Assembly (NCBI GenBank): GCA_016869025.1
Contig: VGFA01000001.1
Location: forward strand, 1-64,000
Origin: Armatimonadota bacterium
Lineage (GTDB): Bacteria > Sysuimicrobiota > Sysuimicrobiia > Sysuimicrobiales > Humicultoraceae
Length of the DNA: 64,000 bases
Direction: 5' to 3'
The translations under genes were made by a program, and so were the position numbers. This document shows positions 51,871 to 58,723 of this stretch, piece after piece; position 1 is the first letter of the stretch; each line of letters begins with the position of its first letter. The notes under the pieces were generated by a model. That model was given only the letters and a program-made list of their open reading frames with translations. It was not told the origin of the DNA and searched no databases.

Positions 51871-54408
51871 ATGACGCCGTTGGTCTCCGTCTTCTTTGTC
51901 TACGGCCTGGCCTTCTTCTCGATGGGCCTGGCCATCGCGCTTGAGGCCCGCCGCCCCAGCGATCTGATGCTGATCCGCCCCCTGCGCTATCTGGCCGCCT
52001 TCGGCATGCTGCACGGTTGCGTCGGGTGGATTGACATGTGGCTGGCCTCCCCGATGATGGCTGAGGTAATCGCACCCACCGTGCGCATCGTGCGCCTGGC
52101 GCTGTTCGCGGCGTCCGTGCTCGCGCTGGCCCAGTTCGGCGCCGACCTGATCGCGTCGGTTGCGCCCCGGGCCTCTGCCGTCCGGGCCGTGCCACTGGTG
52201 CTGGCGGTGTTCTGGGCGCTGAACTGGACGATCGTGCCGCATCTGGCGCCGGCCGCAGTCGAGGAGGTCACACGTTCCCCTTCGTGCCTGCGGTGCCACG
52301 CCGCGGTTCCTCCTTTTGGTCCGGAGTGGGTTCCCAGGATCCTGGCGCCGGCCTCTGCCCAGGCCGACGTTTGGCTGAGGTATGTGCTGTTTCTCCCGGC
52401 GTCGTTGCTGGCCGCGGCCGGGTTCTGGATGGAAGGCCGGCGGCTGGCGGGCATCACCTATGGCACCATTGCACGCGCGTGCCGGTGGACCGCGCTGGCC
52501 TTTGTCGCCAACGCGGTGATGGCCGGAGTCGTCGTGCCTCCTGCGCCGCTCTTTCCGGCAACCGTGGTGAACTACGATACCTTCCTGTCGGCCGTCGGGA
52601 TCCCCCCTCAGTTGTTTCGATCCGCCATCGCGGTGATCATCGCGGCCCTGACGCTGCGCGTACTGCGCGTCTTTGAGATGGACGCCACGCGCCGTCTGGC
52701 CTCTGCCACCGAGGCACGCCTGGATGCCCAGAAGGAGGCCCTGGAAACGGGGGAGGCGGCACGGAGGGCCGCCGAAACGTGGACCCGCACGCTGGAAGAC
52801 CGCGTGGCTTCCAGGACCGCGGAACTCGAGCGCCGGACGCACGAACTCGCAGCACTGAACGCCGTGGTATCCACCGTCACGAGTTCGCTCGATCTCAATA
52901 CGATCCTCGAGGCAACGGTGGATCACGTGCTGATCCTGGTGCGCGGCGATGGGGGAGGGATTACGGTCTTTCCCTCGACGCCGGGTGAATCCGGGACGAG
53001 CGTCCTGAGGGGTCCCTCCGGAGCGGACATCTCGCGGATGAAGGGGTTCGATCCCGGCGCGACCGCCGTGGGCGATGTGGCATTCGCCCCAGGGGGCGCT
53101 GTCCGGCCGTTTGTCAGGGTGCCGCTCCGCGCCAAGGATCGGCTGCTGGGAGAACTGACCGTCCTGGGCCAGGTGGGCGGTCGTTACACGGAGGCGGACG
53201 TCAGCCTGCTCTCCACCGTGGCCCAGCAGGTCGGTGTGGCAGTGGAGAACGCGACCTTGTTCCAGGAGACCGCCACCAGGCGCAGGGAGGCCGAAACCCT
53301 ATACCGGCTGGGGACCGAGATAACGGCGCTCTCGGATCTCAGCCAGGTCCTGGAGCACGTGGTCGCCGGCGCACGAGAACTTCTGGCTGCGGACGTGGGG
53401 GTTCTCAGTCTCATGAATGAGGACAACCCCCGCGTGGTTGTGCGCGCGGTCGCGGGCCTTCGCGGCGAGGCGCTGGAGGGCGTGGAGCTGGCACCCGGCC
53501 AGGGGATCGCAGGGTACGTCATCCGCAGCGGCCAGCCGATGGTCGTGAGCGACTATCTGGTGGACGCGCGCATCAGCCACGAGCTGGACGGTATCGTGCG
53601 CCAGGAAGGACTGCACACGCACCTTGCTGTACCTGTTGTCGCGCGCGGGCAGGCCGTCGGGTGCCTGGCTGTGGCCTACCGGCGGGTGCGGCCGGTGGCG
53701 GACGACGAGATCCACCTGCTCACACGGATGGCCAACCAGGCAGCCATTGCCATCGAGAACGCGCGCCTCTACCAACAGGTTCAGAGCCTTGCAATTCTGG
53801 AAGAGCGCGACCGTCTGGCGCGCGAGATGCACGATAGCCTGGGACAGAGCCTGGGATACCTCAATCTCAAGTCCAAGCTGGCCGAGGACCTGGTCCTGGC
53901 GGGCAGGACATCAGAAGCGCAGGAGGAGCTGGCTCAGATCCGGCTGACGATTTATGAGACCTACGATGAGGTCCGCCACGCGATACTGGGTCTGAGGACC
54001 GCCGGCGTGCAGCAAGACCTCGAAGCCACGCTGCGGGGCCAGATCGGGCGGCTCCGGGAGCAGTGCGGGATCCCGGTGGACTTCGAGGTCCGGGGCTCCA
54101 TTCCGGCCGTACCAGCGCTTGCCGCAGTCCAGGTGACGCGCATCGTACAGGAGGCGCTGACCAACGTCCGCAAGCACGCGCGGGCAGGCGCGGTGCGGGT
54201 GGATCTGGCAGCCGAAGAAGGCCGCCTGGTAGTGCGCGTCAGCGATGACGGCTGCGGTTTCGATGTGGGGGCCGTGCAGAGAGCCGCGGGTGCCCGATTC
54301 GGACTGGAGACGATGCGCGAGCGGGCCGAGAGCATTGGCGGTACGCTGGAGATCACCTCCGCACCTGGGCAGGGGACCACGGTGGCCCTCCTGGTCCCGC
54401 TGGCATAG
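51871..54408 (+). CDS. sensor histidine kinase with membrane-embedded CxxCH heme motif and two GAF domains
   Basis: 845 residues. The N-terminal sensor has about seven hydrophobic segments. Between the fourth and fifth lies SCLRCHAAVPPFGPEW with a c-type heme motif, Cys139-x-x-Cys142-His143. A coiled coil (about 270-330) leads to two GAF domains (about 330-470 and 480-630), a HisKA_3 domain with His654 in RLAREMHDSLGQSLGYL, and an ATPase domain (EALTNVRKHARA, VSDDGCGFD, FGLETMRERAE). Its own response regulator follows at 54,438. The heme motif and divergent decaheme cytochrome suggest redox or ligand sensing through covalent heme, which is inference. Confidence 0.88.
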   Translation: MTPLVSVFFVYGLAFFSMGLAIALEARRPSDLMLIRPLRYLAAFGMLHGCVGWIDMWLASPMMAEVIAPTVRIVRLALFAASVLALAQFGADLIASVAPRASAVRAVPLVLAVFWALNWTIVPHLAPAAVEEVTRSPSCLRCHAAVPPFGPEWVPRILAPASAQADVWLRYVLFLPASLLAAAGFWMEGRRLAGITYGTIARACRWTALAFVANAVMAGVVVPPAPLFPATVVNYDTFLSAVGIPPQLFRSAIAVIIAALTLRVLRVFEMDATRRLASATEARLDAQKEALETGEAARRAAETWTRTLEDRVASRTAELERRTHELAALNAVVSTVTSSLDLNTILEATVDHVLILVRGDGGGITVFPSTPGESGTSVLRGPSGADISRMKGFDPGATAVGDVAFAPGGAVRPFVRVPLRAKDRLLGELTVLGQVGGRYTEADVSLLSTVAQQVGVAVENATLFQETATRRREAETLYRLGTEITALSDLSQVLEHVVAGARELLAADVGVLSLMNEDNPRVVVRAVAGLRGEALEGVELAPGQGIAGYVIRSGQPMVVSDYLVDARISHELDGIVRQEGLHTHLAVPVVARGQAVGCLAVAYRRVRPVADDEIHLLTRMANQAAIAIENARLYQQVQSLAILEERDRLAREMHDSLGQSLGYLNLKSKLAEDLVLAGRTSEAQEELAQIRLTIYETYDEVRHAILGLRTAGVQQDLEATLRGQIGRLREQCGIPVDFEVRGSIPAVPALAAVQVTRIVQEALTNVRKHARAGAVRVDLAAEEGRLVVRVSDDGCGFDVGAVQRAAGARFGLETMRERAESIGGTLEITSAPGQGTTVALLVPLA

Positions 54409-54414
54409 AGCGAT

Positions 54415-54435
54415 GATGAGGGTGAGATGAGGGTG
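54415..54435 (+). repeat. duplicated GATGAGGGTG before a response regulator start
   Basis: Two identical 10-mers, GATGAGGGTG (54415-54424 and 54426-54435), lie immediately upstream of the ATG at 54438. Both contain a weak Shine-Dalgarno-like GAGGGTG, so they probably represent a duplicated ribosome binding site. Confidence 0.5.
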
Positions 54436-54437
54436 GG

Positions 54438-55088
54438 ATGATGGACAAGATCCGCGTGCTTCTCGCCGACGATCACGCCTTGTTCCGCCGTGGGCTGGCG
54501 AGCCTGCTGGCGAGCCAGCCGGACATCGAGGTCGTTGGCGAGGCCGGAGATGGCAATGAGGCGATCGAGCGCGCCAGGGAGCTCATGCCGGACGTGGTGC
54601 TGATGGACGTTCGCATGCCGGGCGTCGGAGGACTGGAGGCGACCCGGCGCCTCAAGGAAGAGATGCCATACGTGAGGATCGTGATGCTGACGGTGTCCGA
54701 GAGCGAGGACGACCTGTTTGGAGCGCTCAAGAACGGCGCGCAAGGCTACCTGCTGAAGAACCTGGACCCCGATGACCTGATCGCCTGTCTGCACCAGGTA
54801 CAGCGAGGGGAGGCACCGCTCGCACCGCCGATGGCCGCCAAGATCCTGCGCGAGTTCGCCGCGCCCTCACCCAGGCCGGGGCCGGCGCTGACCCCGCGCG
54901 AGCGGCAGGTGCTCGAGCTGGTAGCTAAGGGCGATGCCAACAAGGAGATAGCGCGCCACCTTCAGATCTCCGAGAACACCGTGAAGAACCACCTGCGTAA
55001 CATCCTGGAGAAGCTGCACCTTCAGAACCGCGTGCAGGCGGTCATGTACGCTCTTCGCGAGGGGCTGATAACCCCGCCTGACTCCTAG
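54438..55088 (+). CDS. NarL/FixJ-family response regulator, partner of the heme-motif kinase
   Basis: 216 residues. Receiver with acid pocket VLLADDHALFRRG, Asp57 in VVLMDVRMPGVGG, Thr switch in VMLTVSES and Lys in GYLLKNLD. The LuxR-type DNA-binding domain has LTPRERQVLELVAKGDANKEIARHL and ISENTVKNHLRNILEKLHL. It follows the kinase by 29 bp and probably controls the respiratory genes downstream. Confidence 0.93.
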   Translation: MMDKIRVLLADDHALFRRGLASLLASQPDIEVVGEAGDGNEAIERARELMPDVVLMDVRMPGVGGLEATRRLKEEMPYVRIVMLTVSESEDDLFGALKNGAQGYLLKNLDPDDLIACLHQVQRGEAPLAPPMAAKILREFAAPSPRPGPALTPRERQVLELVAKGDANKEIARHLQISENTVKNHLRNILEKLHLQNRVQAVMYALREGLITPPDS

Positions 55089-55298
55089 ACAATCAGCCCG
55101 ACCCCCCTTCTGTCTCTCGTGGAGTGGCCTGGCCCGTAGGGACTACCCACGCCTAGTCAATCAGGACTCTCTGCTGCTGGTGCTGGCTATCCGCCCGAAC
55201 GGGAACGACATGCTTCGATCTTCCCCCGCCATATGGCTCTATGCACCGATGGGATCGCGGCCCAGCTCCGCCTACGATGTGAGCAGGAGGACGCGATC

Positions 55299-55649
55299 AT
55301 GCGCTGCCGGGTCCTGATCTGGTCTGAACGCAGTGCCTTCGTCCGGGCGATCCGGAGTCTGGCGCACCGCGAGGATCTGGAAGTGATCGGGATCGCTAGG
55401 ACCGGCGATGCGGCACTGGCGTGCGTGCGGGCAGCGGATCCTGACGTGGTGCTGGTGGATCAGGAGACAGAAGAGCGACATCCGGATATGGTGCTGCGGC
55501 TGATGGACGCAGGAACGCACACCAAGGTCGTCGTGATGCACCTGGTAGATGAGGCCGTGCGCGTGCTCGAGTGCCGGCGCACAACGGCGGCTACGGTGCG
55601 CGATCTTGTTCGGGCTATTCAGGGTGATCTGGCACAGCAGGTAGCGTAG
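55299..55649 (+). CDS. stand-alone degenerate receiver domain protein
   Basis: 116 residues with the receiver fold pattern (RVLIWSERSAFVRAIRSLAHRE, PDVVLVDQETEE, VVVMHLVDEAVRVLE). Asp54 is at the phosphorylation position. The acidic pair normally DD is Ser-Glu, the Thr/Ser switch is His and the conserved Lys is missing. It therefore probably does not work as a canonical phospho-receiver and may bind a partner constitutively. No output domain. ATG 55299 chosen for AGGAGG 8 nt upstream. It lies between the kinase pair and the cytochrome genes. Confidence 0.7.
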   Translation: MRCRVLIWSERSAFVRAIRSLAHREDLEVIGIARTGDAALACVRAADPDVVLVDQETEERHPDMVLRLMDAGTHTKVVVMHLVDEAVRVLECRRTTAATVRDLVRAIQGDLAQQVA

Positions 55650-55663
55650 AAGGGGGGAGCACA

Positions 55664-55873
55664 ATGCATCCGGTCGGACTGGCACTGGCATTCCTGGTCT
55701 TCTGGTCGTTGGCCGCGGTAGGGGCCTTTCTGGTGTTGCACGGGGGCCGCAGGCTGAAGGGCGGTACCCGCAACGCCTTCTGGGCCATCGTCAACGGGAC
55801 AACCGCGCTGCTCGGCGCAACGATGATGAGCGCCGGCATCTACGCGACGTTCGTCGTCCTGTACGCGCGGTAG
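55664..55873 (+). CDS. two-helix membrane protein, unknown
   Basis: 69 residues with two membrane helices (about 5-27 and 40-66) joined by a basic loop (GGRRLKGGTRN). A GGGGGGAG ribosome binding site precedes ATG 55664, 14 bp after the degenerate receiver gene. No family recognised. Its position before the cytochrome genes suggests an accessory subunit or signalling partner. Confidence 0.6.
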   Translation: MHPVGLALAFLVFWSLAAVGAFLVLHGGRRLKGGTRNAFWAIVNGTTALLGATMMSAGIYATFVVLYAR

Positions 55874-55883
55874 GTCGCCGCGC

Positions 55884-55919
55884 GCTGCCTATTGCAGGCA
55901 GCGATACCTATCCGGTATC
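55884..55919 (+). promoter_or_regulatory. two adjacent inverted repeats before the heptaheme cytochrome gene
   Basis: A perfect 7-bp inverted repeat, GCTGCCT-ATTGC-AGGCAGC (55884-55902), is followed without a gap by a perfect 6-bp one, GATACC-TATCC-GGTATC (55903-55919). The second overlaps a possible -10 TATCCT (55916-55921). They lie 34 bp before the GTG at 55953 and could be a terminator plus an operator for the response regulator. Confidence 0.5.
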
Positions 55920-55952
55920 CTTGGGCGTAACGTCGCCTGGCGGGGGAACTGA

Positions 55953-56840
55953 GTGTACTGGCTGATCCTGTCGGCGGCCCTCTGGATGCTGGCGTTTCCC
56001 CAGGCAGGGCTCGCCCAAACCAATGAGACCTGCCTGGCGTGTCACCAGGTAGAAGGTTCCAAGGTTCGCTTCCCTGGCGGCGGCGAGATAGACGTAACCG
56101 TGGACCCCAAGAAGTTCGCGGCATCGGTCCACGCGCCGCTGACCTGCGTCACCTGCCACACGGATCAGGGAGACTACCCCCACCGCCCGGTTGCCGCCAG
56201 GACGGCGCGGTCCTACCATGTCCTGGCCCAACAGATATGCGCCACGTGTCACGCCGACCAGGCGAAGGTCTTTGAGGCGAGCATCCACGGGCAGGGCCTG
56301 CGGATGGGGCTGGCCGACGTGCCGACCTGCACTTCGTGTCACACCGCCCACGCGGTCGTGCGCCCGAAGTCCGCGGCATTCCGTAACAACATCCCAGAAA
56401 CGTGCGGGAACTGCCACGCGGACGCGGCCGTGATGGGCAGGTACGGCCTGCGGCCGGTCTACCAGGCGTACGTTGAGGAGTTCCACGGAGTCACCACGCG
56501 TCTCTATCGGTTGGCCACGCCACTGGCTCCGTCGCCGTCCGCGGTCTGCTACGACTGCCACACCGCGCATGCGGTCAGGCGGCCCACGGACCCGGCATCT
56601 CCGGTGGCGACGGCGAACGTCCTGGCGACCTGCCGGACCTGTCACAAGAATGCTGGGCGGTTCTTTGCCACGGCCTGGAACGAGCACCAGCCGCCGAGCA
56701 TGCGTCACTCCCCTCTGGTGTACATGGTCCAGGTCTTCTACAAGATCCTCATCCCGGGCGTGGTGGGCCTGCTGGCGCTGCTGACGGCACTGGATCTCTG
56801 GTTTTGGGCCGTGACCCGATGGGGAGGCCGGGAGGTATGA
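55953..56840 (+). CDS. exported heptaheme cytochrome c with C-terminal membrane anchor
   Basis: 295 residues: signal peptide (about 1-21), seven CxxCH motifs (CLACH, CVTCH, CATCH, CTSCH, CGNCH, CYDCH, CRTCH) and a C-terminal membrane helix (about 262-285). Several hemes have distant His candidates such as CHTAHA. It probably carries electrons between the quinone-facing cytochrome b encoded next and a periplasmic oxidoreductase. ATGA overlap with that cytochrome b gene supports a two-subunit unit. GTG 55953 with GGGGGAAC upstream. Confidence 0.88.
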   Translation: MYWLILSAALWMLAFPQAGLAQTNETCLACHQVEGSKVRFPGGGEIDVTVDPKKFAASVHAPLTCVTCHTDQGDYPHRPVAARTARSYHVLAQQICATCHADQAKVFEASIHGQGLRMGLADVPTCTSCHTAHAVVRPKSAAFRNNIPETCGNCHADAAVMGRYGLRPVYQAYVEEFHGVTTRLYRLATPLAPSPSAVCYDCHTAHAVRRPTDPASPVATANVLATCRTCHKNAGRFFATAWNEHQPPSMRHSPLVYMVQVFYKILIPGVVGLLALLTALDLWFWAVTRWGGREV

Positions 56841-57592
56841 AAGACGGCCGCGGGGATTCCGCGCTCGAACGCTTCTCCCTGGCGCAGCGCGTCGAGCACT
56901 TCCTGCTGCTCATCTCCTTCAATGCCCTGGTGATAACCGGGCTGCCGCAGAAGTACTCCAGCGTGGGGTGGGGCGAGCGGCTGATCGTGCTCTTCGGGGG
57001 TATTGACCAGACCCGGTTCATCCATCGGACATTCGCGGTCATATTGATTGCGCTGGGGTTCTACCACCTGGTTGTGGTCGTGGCCACGCGCAAGCGGCCT
57101 GTGCGCAGGCACGACATGAATCTGAGCATACGGGATATTCGGGATATGCTCGCCGACGTTCGGCTCCTGTCGGGCCGCAGCGAGGAGCGCCCGCGGTTCG
57201 GCCGGTTCGACTACAGGCAGAAGTTCGAATACTGGGCCGTGCTCTGGGGGACGGTGATCATGGCCGCCACCGGTCTGATCATGTGGTTCCCCTCAACCGT
57301 AACGCAGTGGCTGCCCGGTGTGGTTGTGCCTGCCGCCCGGGTCGCACACGGCGGAGAGGCCCTGTTGGCGATGCTGTCCGTCGTCCTGTGGCACTTCTAC
57401 AATGCGCACTTCCGGCCGGACGTCTTCCCCATGGACCCGGCGATGTTTTCGGGCAAGATCACGCTTGAGCGGCTCCGGCACGAGCACCCCGAGGAGTTCG
57501 ACGAGCTCCAGGAGATTGGGGCGCTGCCGGAAGGCCGCTTGCCTGAACCCGCGGACAGCCCGCCGGCGCCCGCTGGCCCCGGCCCCGCCTGA
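56837..57592 (+). CDS. cytochrome b561-like membrane subunit
   Basis: 251 residues with about four hydrophobic membrane segments (ERFSLAQRVEHFLLLISFNALVITG, FIHRTFAVILIALGFYHLVVVVA, FEYWAVLWGTVIMAATGLIMW, ARVAHGGEALLAMLSVVLWHFYNAHF). Histidines placed in helices 1, 2 and 4 resemble heme b ligands of formate dehydrogenase gamma/hydrogenase cytochrome b subunits. Expected role is quinone oxidoreduction in the membrane, partnered with the overlapping heptaheme cytochrome and the Mo enzyme downstream. Confidence 0.85.
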   Translation: MKDGRGDSALERFSLAQRVEHFLLLISFNALVITGLPQKYSSVGWGERLIVLFGGIDQTRFIHRTFAVILIALGFYHLVVVVATRKRPVRRHDMNLSIRDIRDMLADVRLLSGRSEERPRFGRFDYRQKFEYWAVLWGTVIMAATGLIMWFPSTVTQWLPGVVVPAARVAHGGEALLAMLSVVLWHFYNAHFRPDVFPMDPAMFSGKITLERLRHEHPEEFDELQEIGALPEGRLPEPADSPPAPAGPGPA

Positions 57593-57634
57593 CCCGCCCG
57601 ATAGCCCCAAATCCCGGTTTGGCCCTAGGAGGAA

Positions 57635-57668
57635 ATAGGGTATTGCCCGTATAACCCCGTAGGGTATC
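57635..57668 (+). promoter_or_regulatory. direct repeats TAGGGTAT upstream of the Tat iron-sulfur subunit gene
   Basis: TAGGGTAT occurs at 57636-57643 and 57660-57667, 24 bp apart (about two helical turns), in the 158-bp gap before 57751. The complement ATACCCTA resembles the TACCC-type cores bound by NarL-family regulators. This fits the regulator at 54,438, but it is a guess. A short inverted repeat CCAAA/TTTGG (57607-57622) precedes it. Confidence 0.45.
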
Positions 57669-57750
57669 TGTCCGCTAGCATGTAATCCGAACGGCAACAA
57701 TCACATGCCGTGCACCGCGGAGAGCCGGTGCACAACAAGGAGGTCACAGC

Positions 57751-58713
57751 GTGGCGAAGGTACCTGAGGAACAAGTCCAGGCGCCTCCGGTGATGGGGCG
57801 GCGCGCCTTTCTCCGGAAGGGGACCGCGGCCGCGGTGGCGGTCGGGACCGGGGGAGTCCTCGCGGGTACTCTGACCGGCAGGACCGTTCAGGCCCAGCCG
57901 TCTCTGCCGTCGGCGATCCGTGATCCCAAGCCGGGTGAGCACCAGCTCGTCCGGATGCAGCGGGAACTGCTTCGGGCGCTGGGCAAGCCCGTGGAGCGGC
58001 GCAACTGGGTCATGGTTGTGGACACCCGCCGGTGCATCGGCTGCGATGCGTGCACGGTGGCGTGCATGGCTGAGAACGGCCTGCCGCCTGGGGTGGCGTA
58101 CAGGACCGTCCTCAAGATGGAGACCGGTACCTTTCCCCAGGTGGAGGGAGTCTACAAGCCCACCAACTGCCAGCAATGCGACAATCCTCCCTGTGTGAAG
58201 GCCGCCAACGCGGTCAGCCCCGGTGCCATTGCCAAGCGGCCCGATGGGATTGTGACCGTGGACTACGCCAAGTTCGGCCGCAGGGCATTCGAGGCCGCCC
58301 AGAAGGTCTGCCCTTACAAGGCGCTCTCGTTCGATGAGGGCAGGTACTGGACCGACGGCACCCCGGCGCTCCAGGCCTACGAGACGCGACCTCACGTCGA
58401 GTACGGCCGCTCCTGGACCCGCCTGGAAGGGGCCCTGCCGATTGGCGCCGGGCGGAAGTGCCACTTCTGCCTGCAGCGGATCGAGGCCGGGCTGCTGCCG
58501 GCGTGCGTCTCGTCTTGCGTCGGCGGGGCGGCCTATTTCGGCGATGCGAGCGACAAGGATGGCCTGGCCGCCGAGTTAGTCGGGCGCGACAAGCCGAAGC
58601 GCATCAACGAAGGCATGGGCACTCGGCCACGGGTCTACTACATCGGTGCCGCTGGACGGGCGACGATCTCGGTTCCCAGCACCGAATCCTGCAACGCCTG
58701 CCACGGGAAATAG
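57751..58713 (+). CDS. Tat-exported iron-sulfur electron transfer subunit with C-terminal CxxCH
   Basis: 320 residues. A twin-arginine signal (GRRAFLRKG, residues 16-24) targets it to the periplasmic face. Ferredoxin-type clusters begin with Cys95-IG-Cys98-DA-Cys101-TVA-Cys105, continue with CQQCDNPPC and CPYKA, and include CHFCLQRIEAGLLPACVSSC, a four-cluster pattern as in DmsB/TtrB/NrfC. Unusually the C-terminus ends ESCNACHGK with a c-type heme motif (Cys314-Cys317-His318). It would wire the Mo catalytic subunit (10 bp downstream) to cytochrome partners. Confidence 0.9.
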   Translation: MAKVPEEQVQAPPVMGRRAFLRKGTAAAVAVGTGGVLAGTLTGRTVQAQPSLPSAIRDPKPGEHQLVRMQRELLRALGKPVERRNWVMVVDTRRCIGCDACTVACMAENGLPPGVAYRTVLKMETGTFPQVEGVYKPTNCQQCDNPPCVKAANAVSPGAIAKRPDGIVTVDYAKFGRRAFEAAQKVCPYKALSFDEGRYWTDGTPALQAYETRPHVEYGRSWTRLEGALPIGAGRKCHFCLQRIEAGLLPACVSSCVGGAAYFGDASDKDGLAAELVGRDKPKRINEGMGTRPRVYYIGAAGRATISVPSTESCNACHGK

Positions 58714-58723
58714 GGAGGAAACG

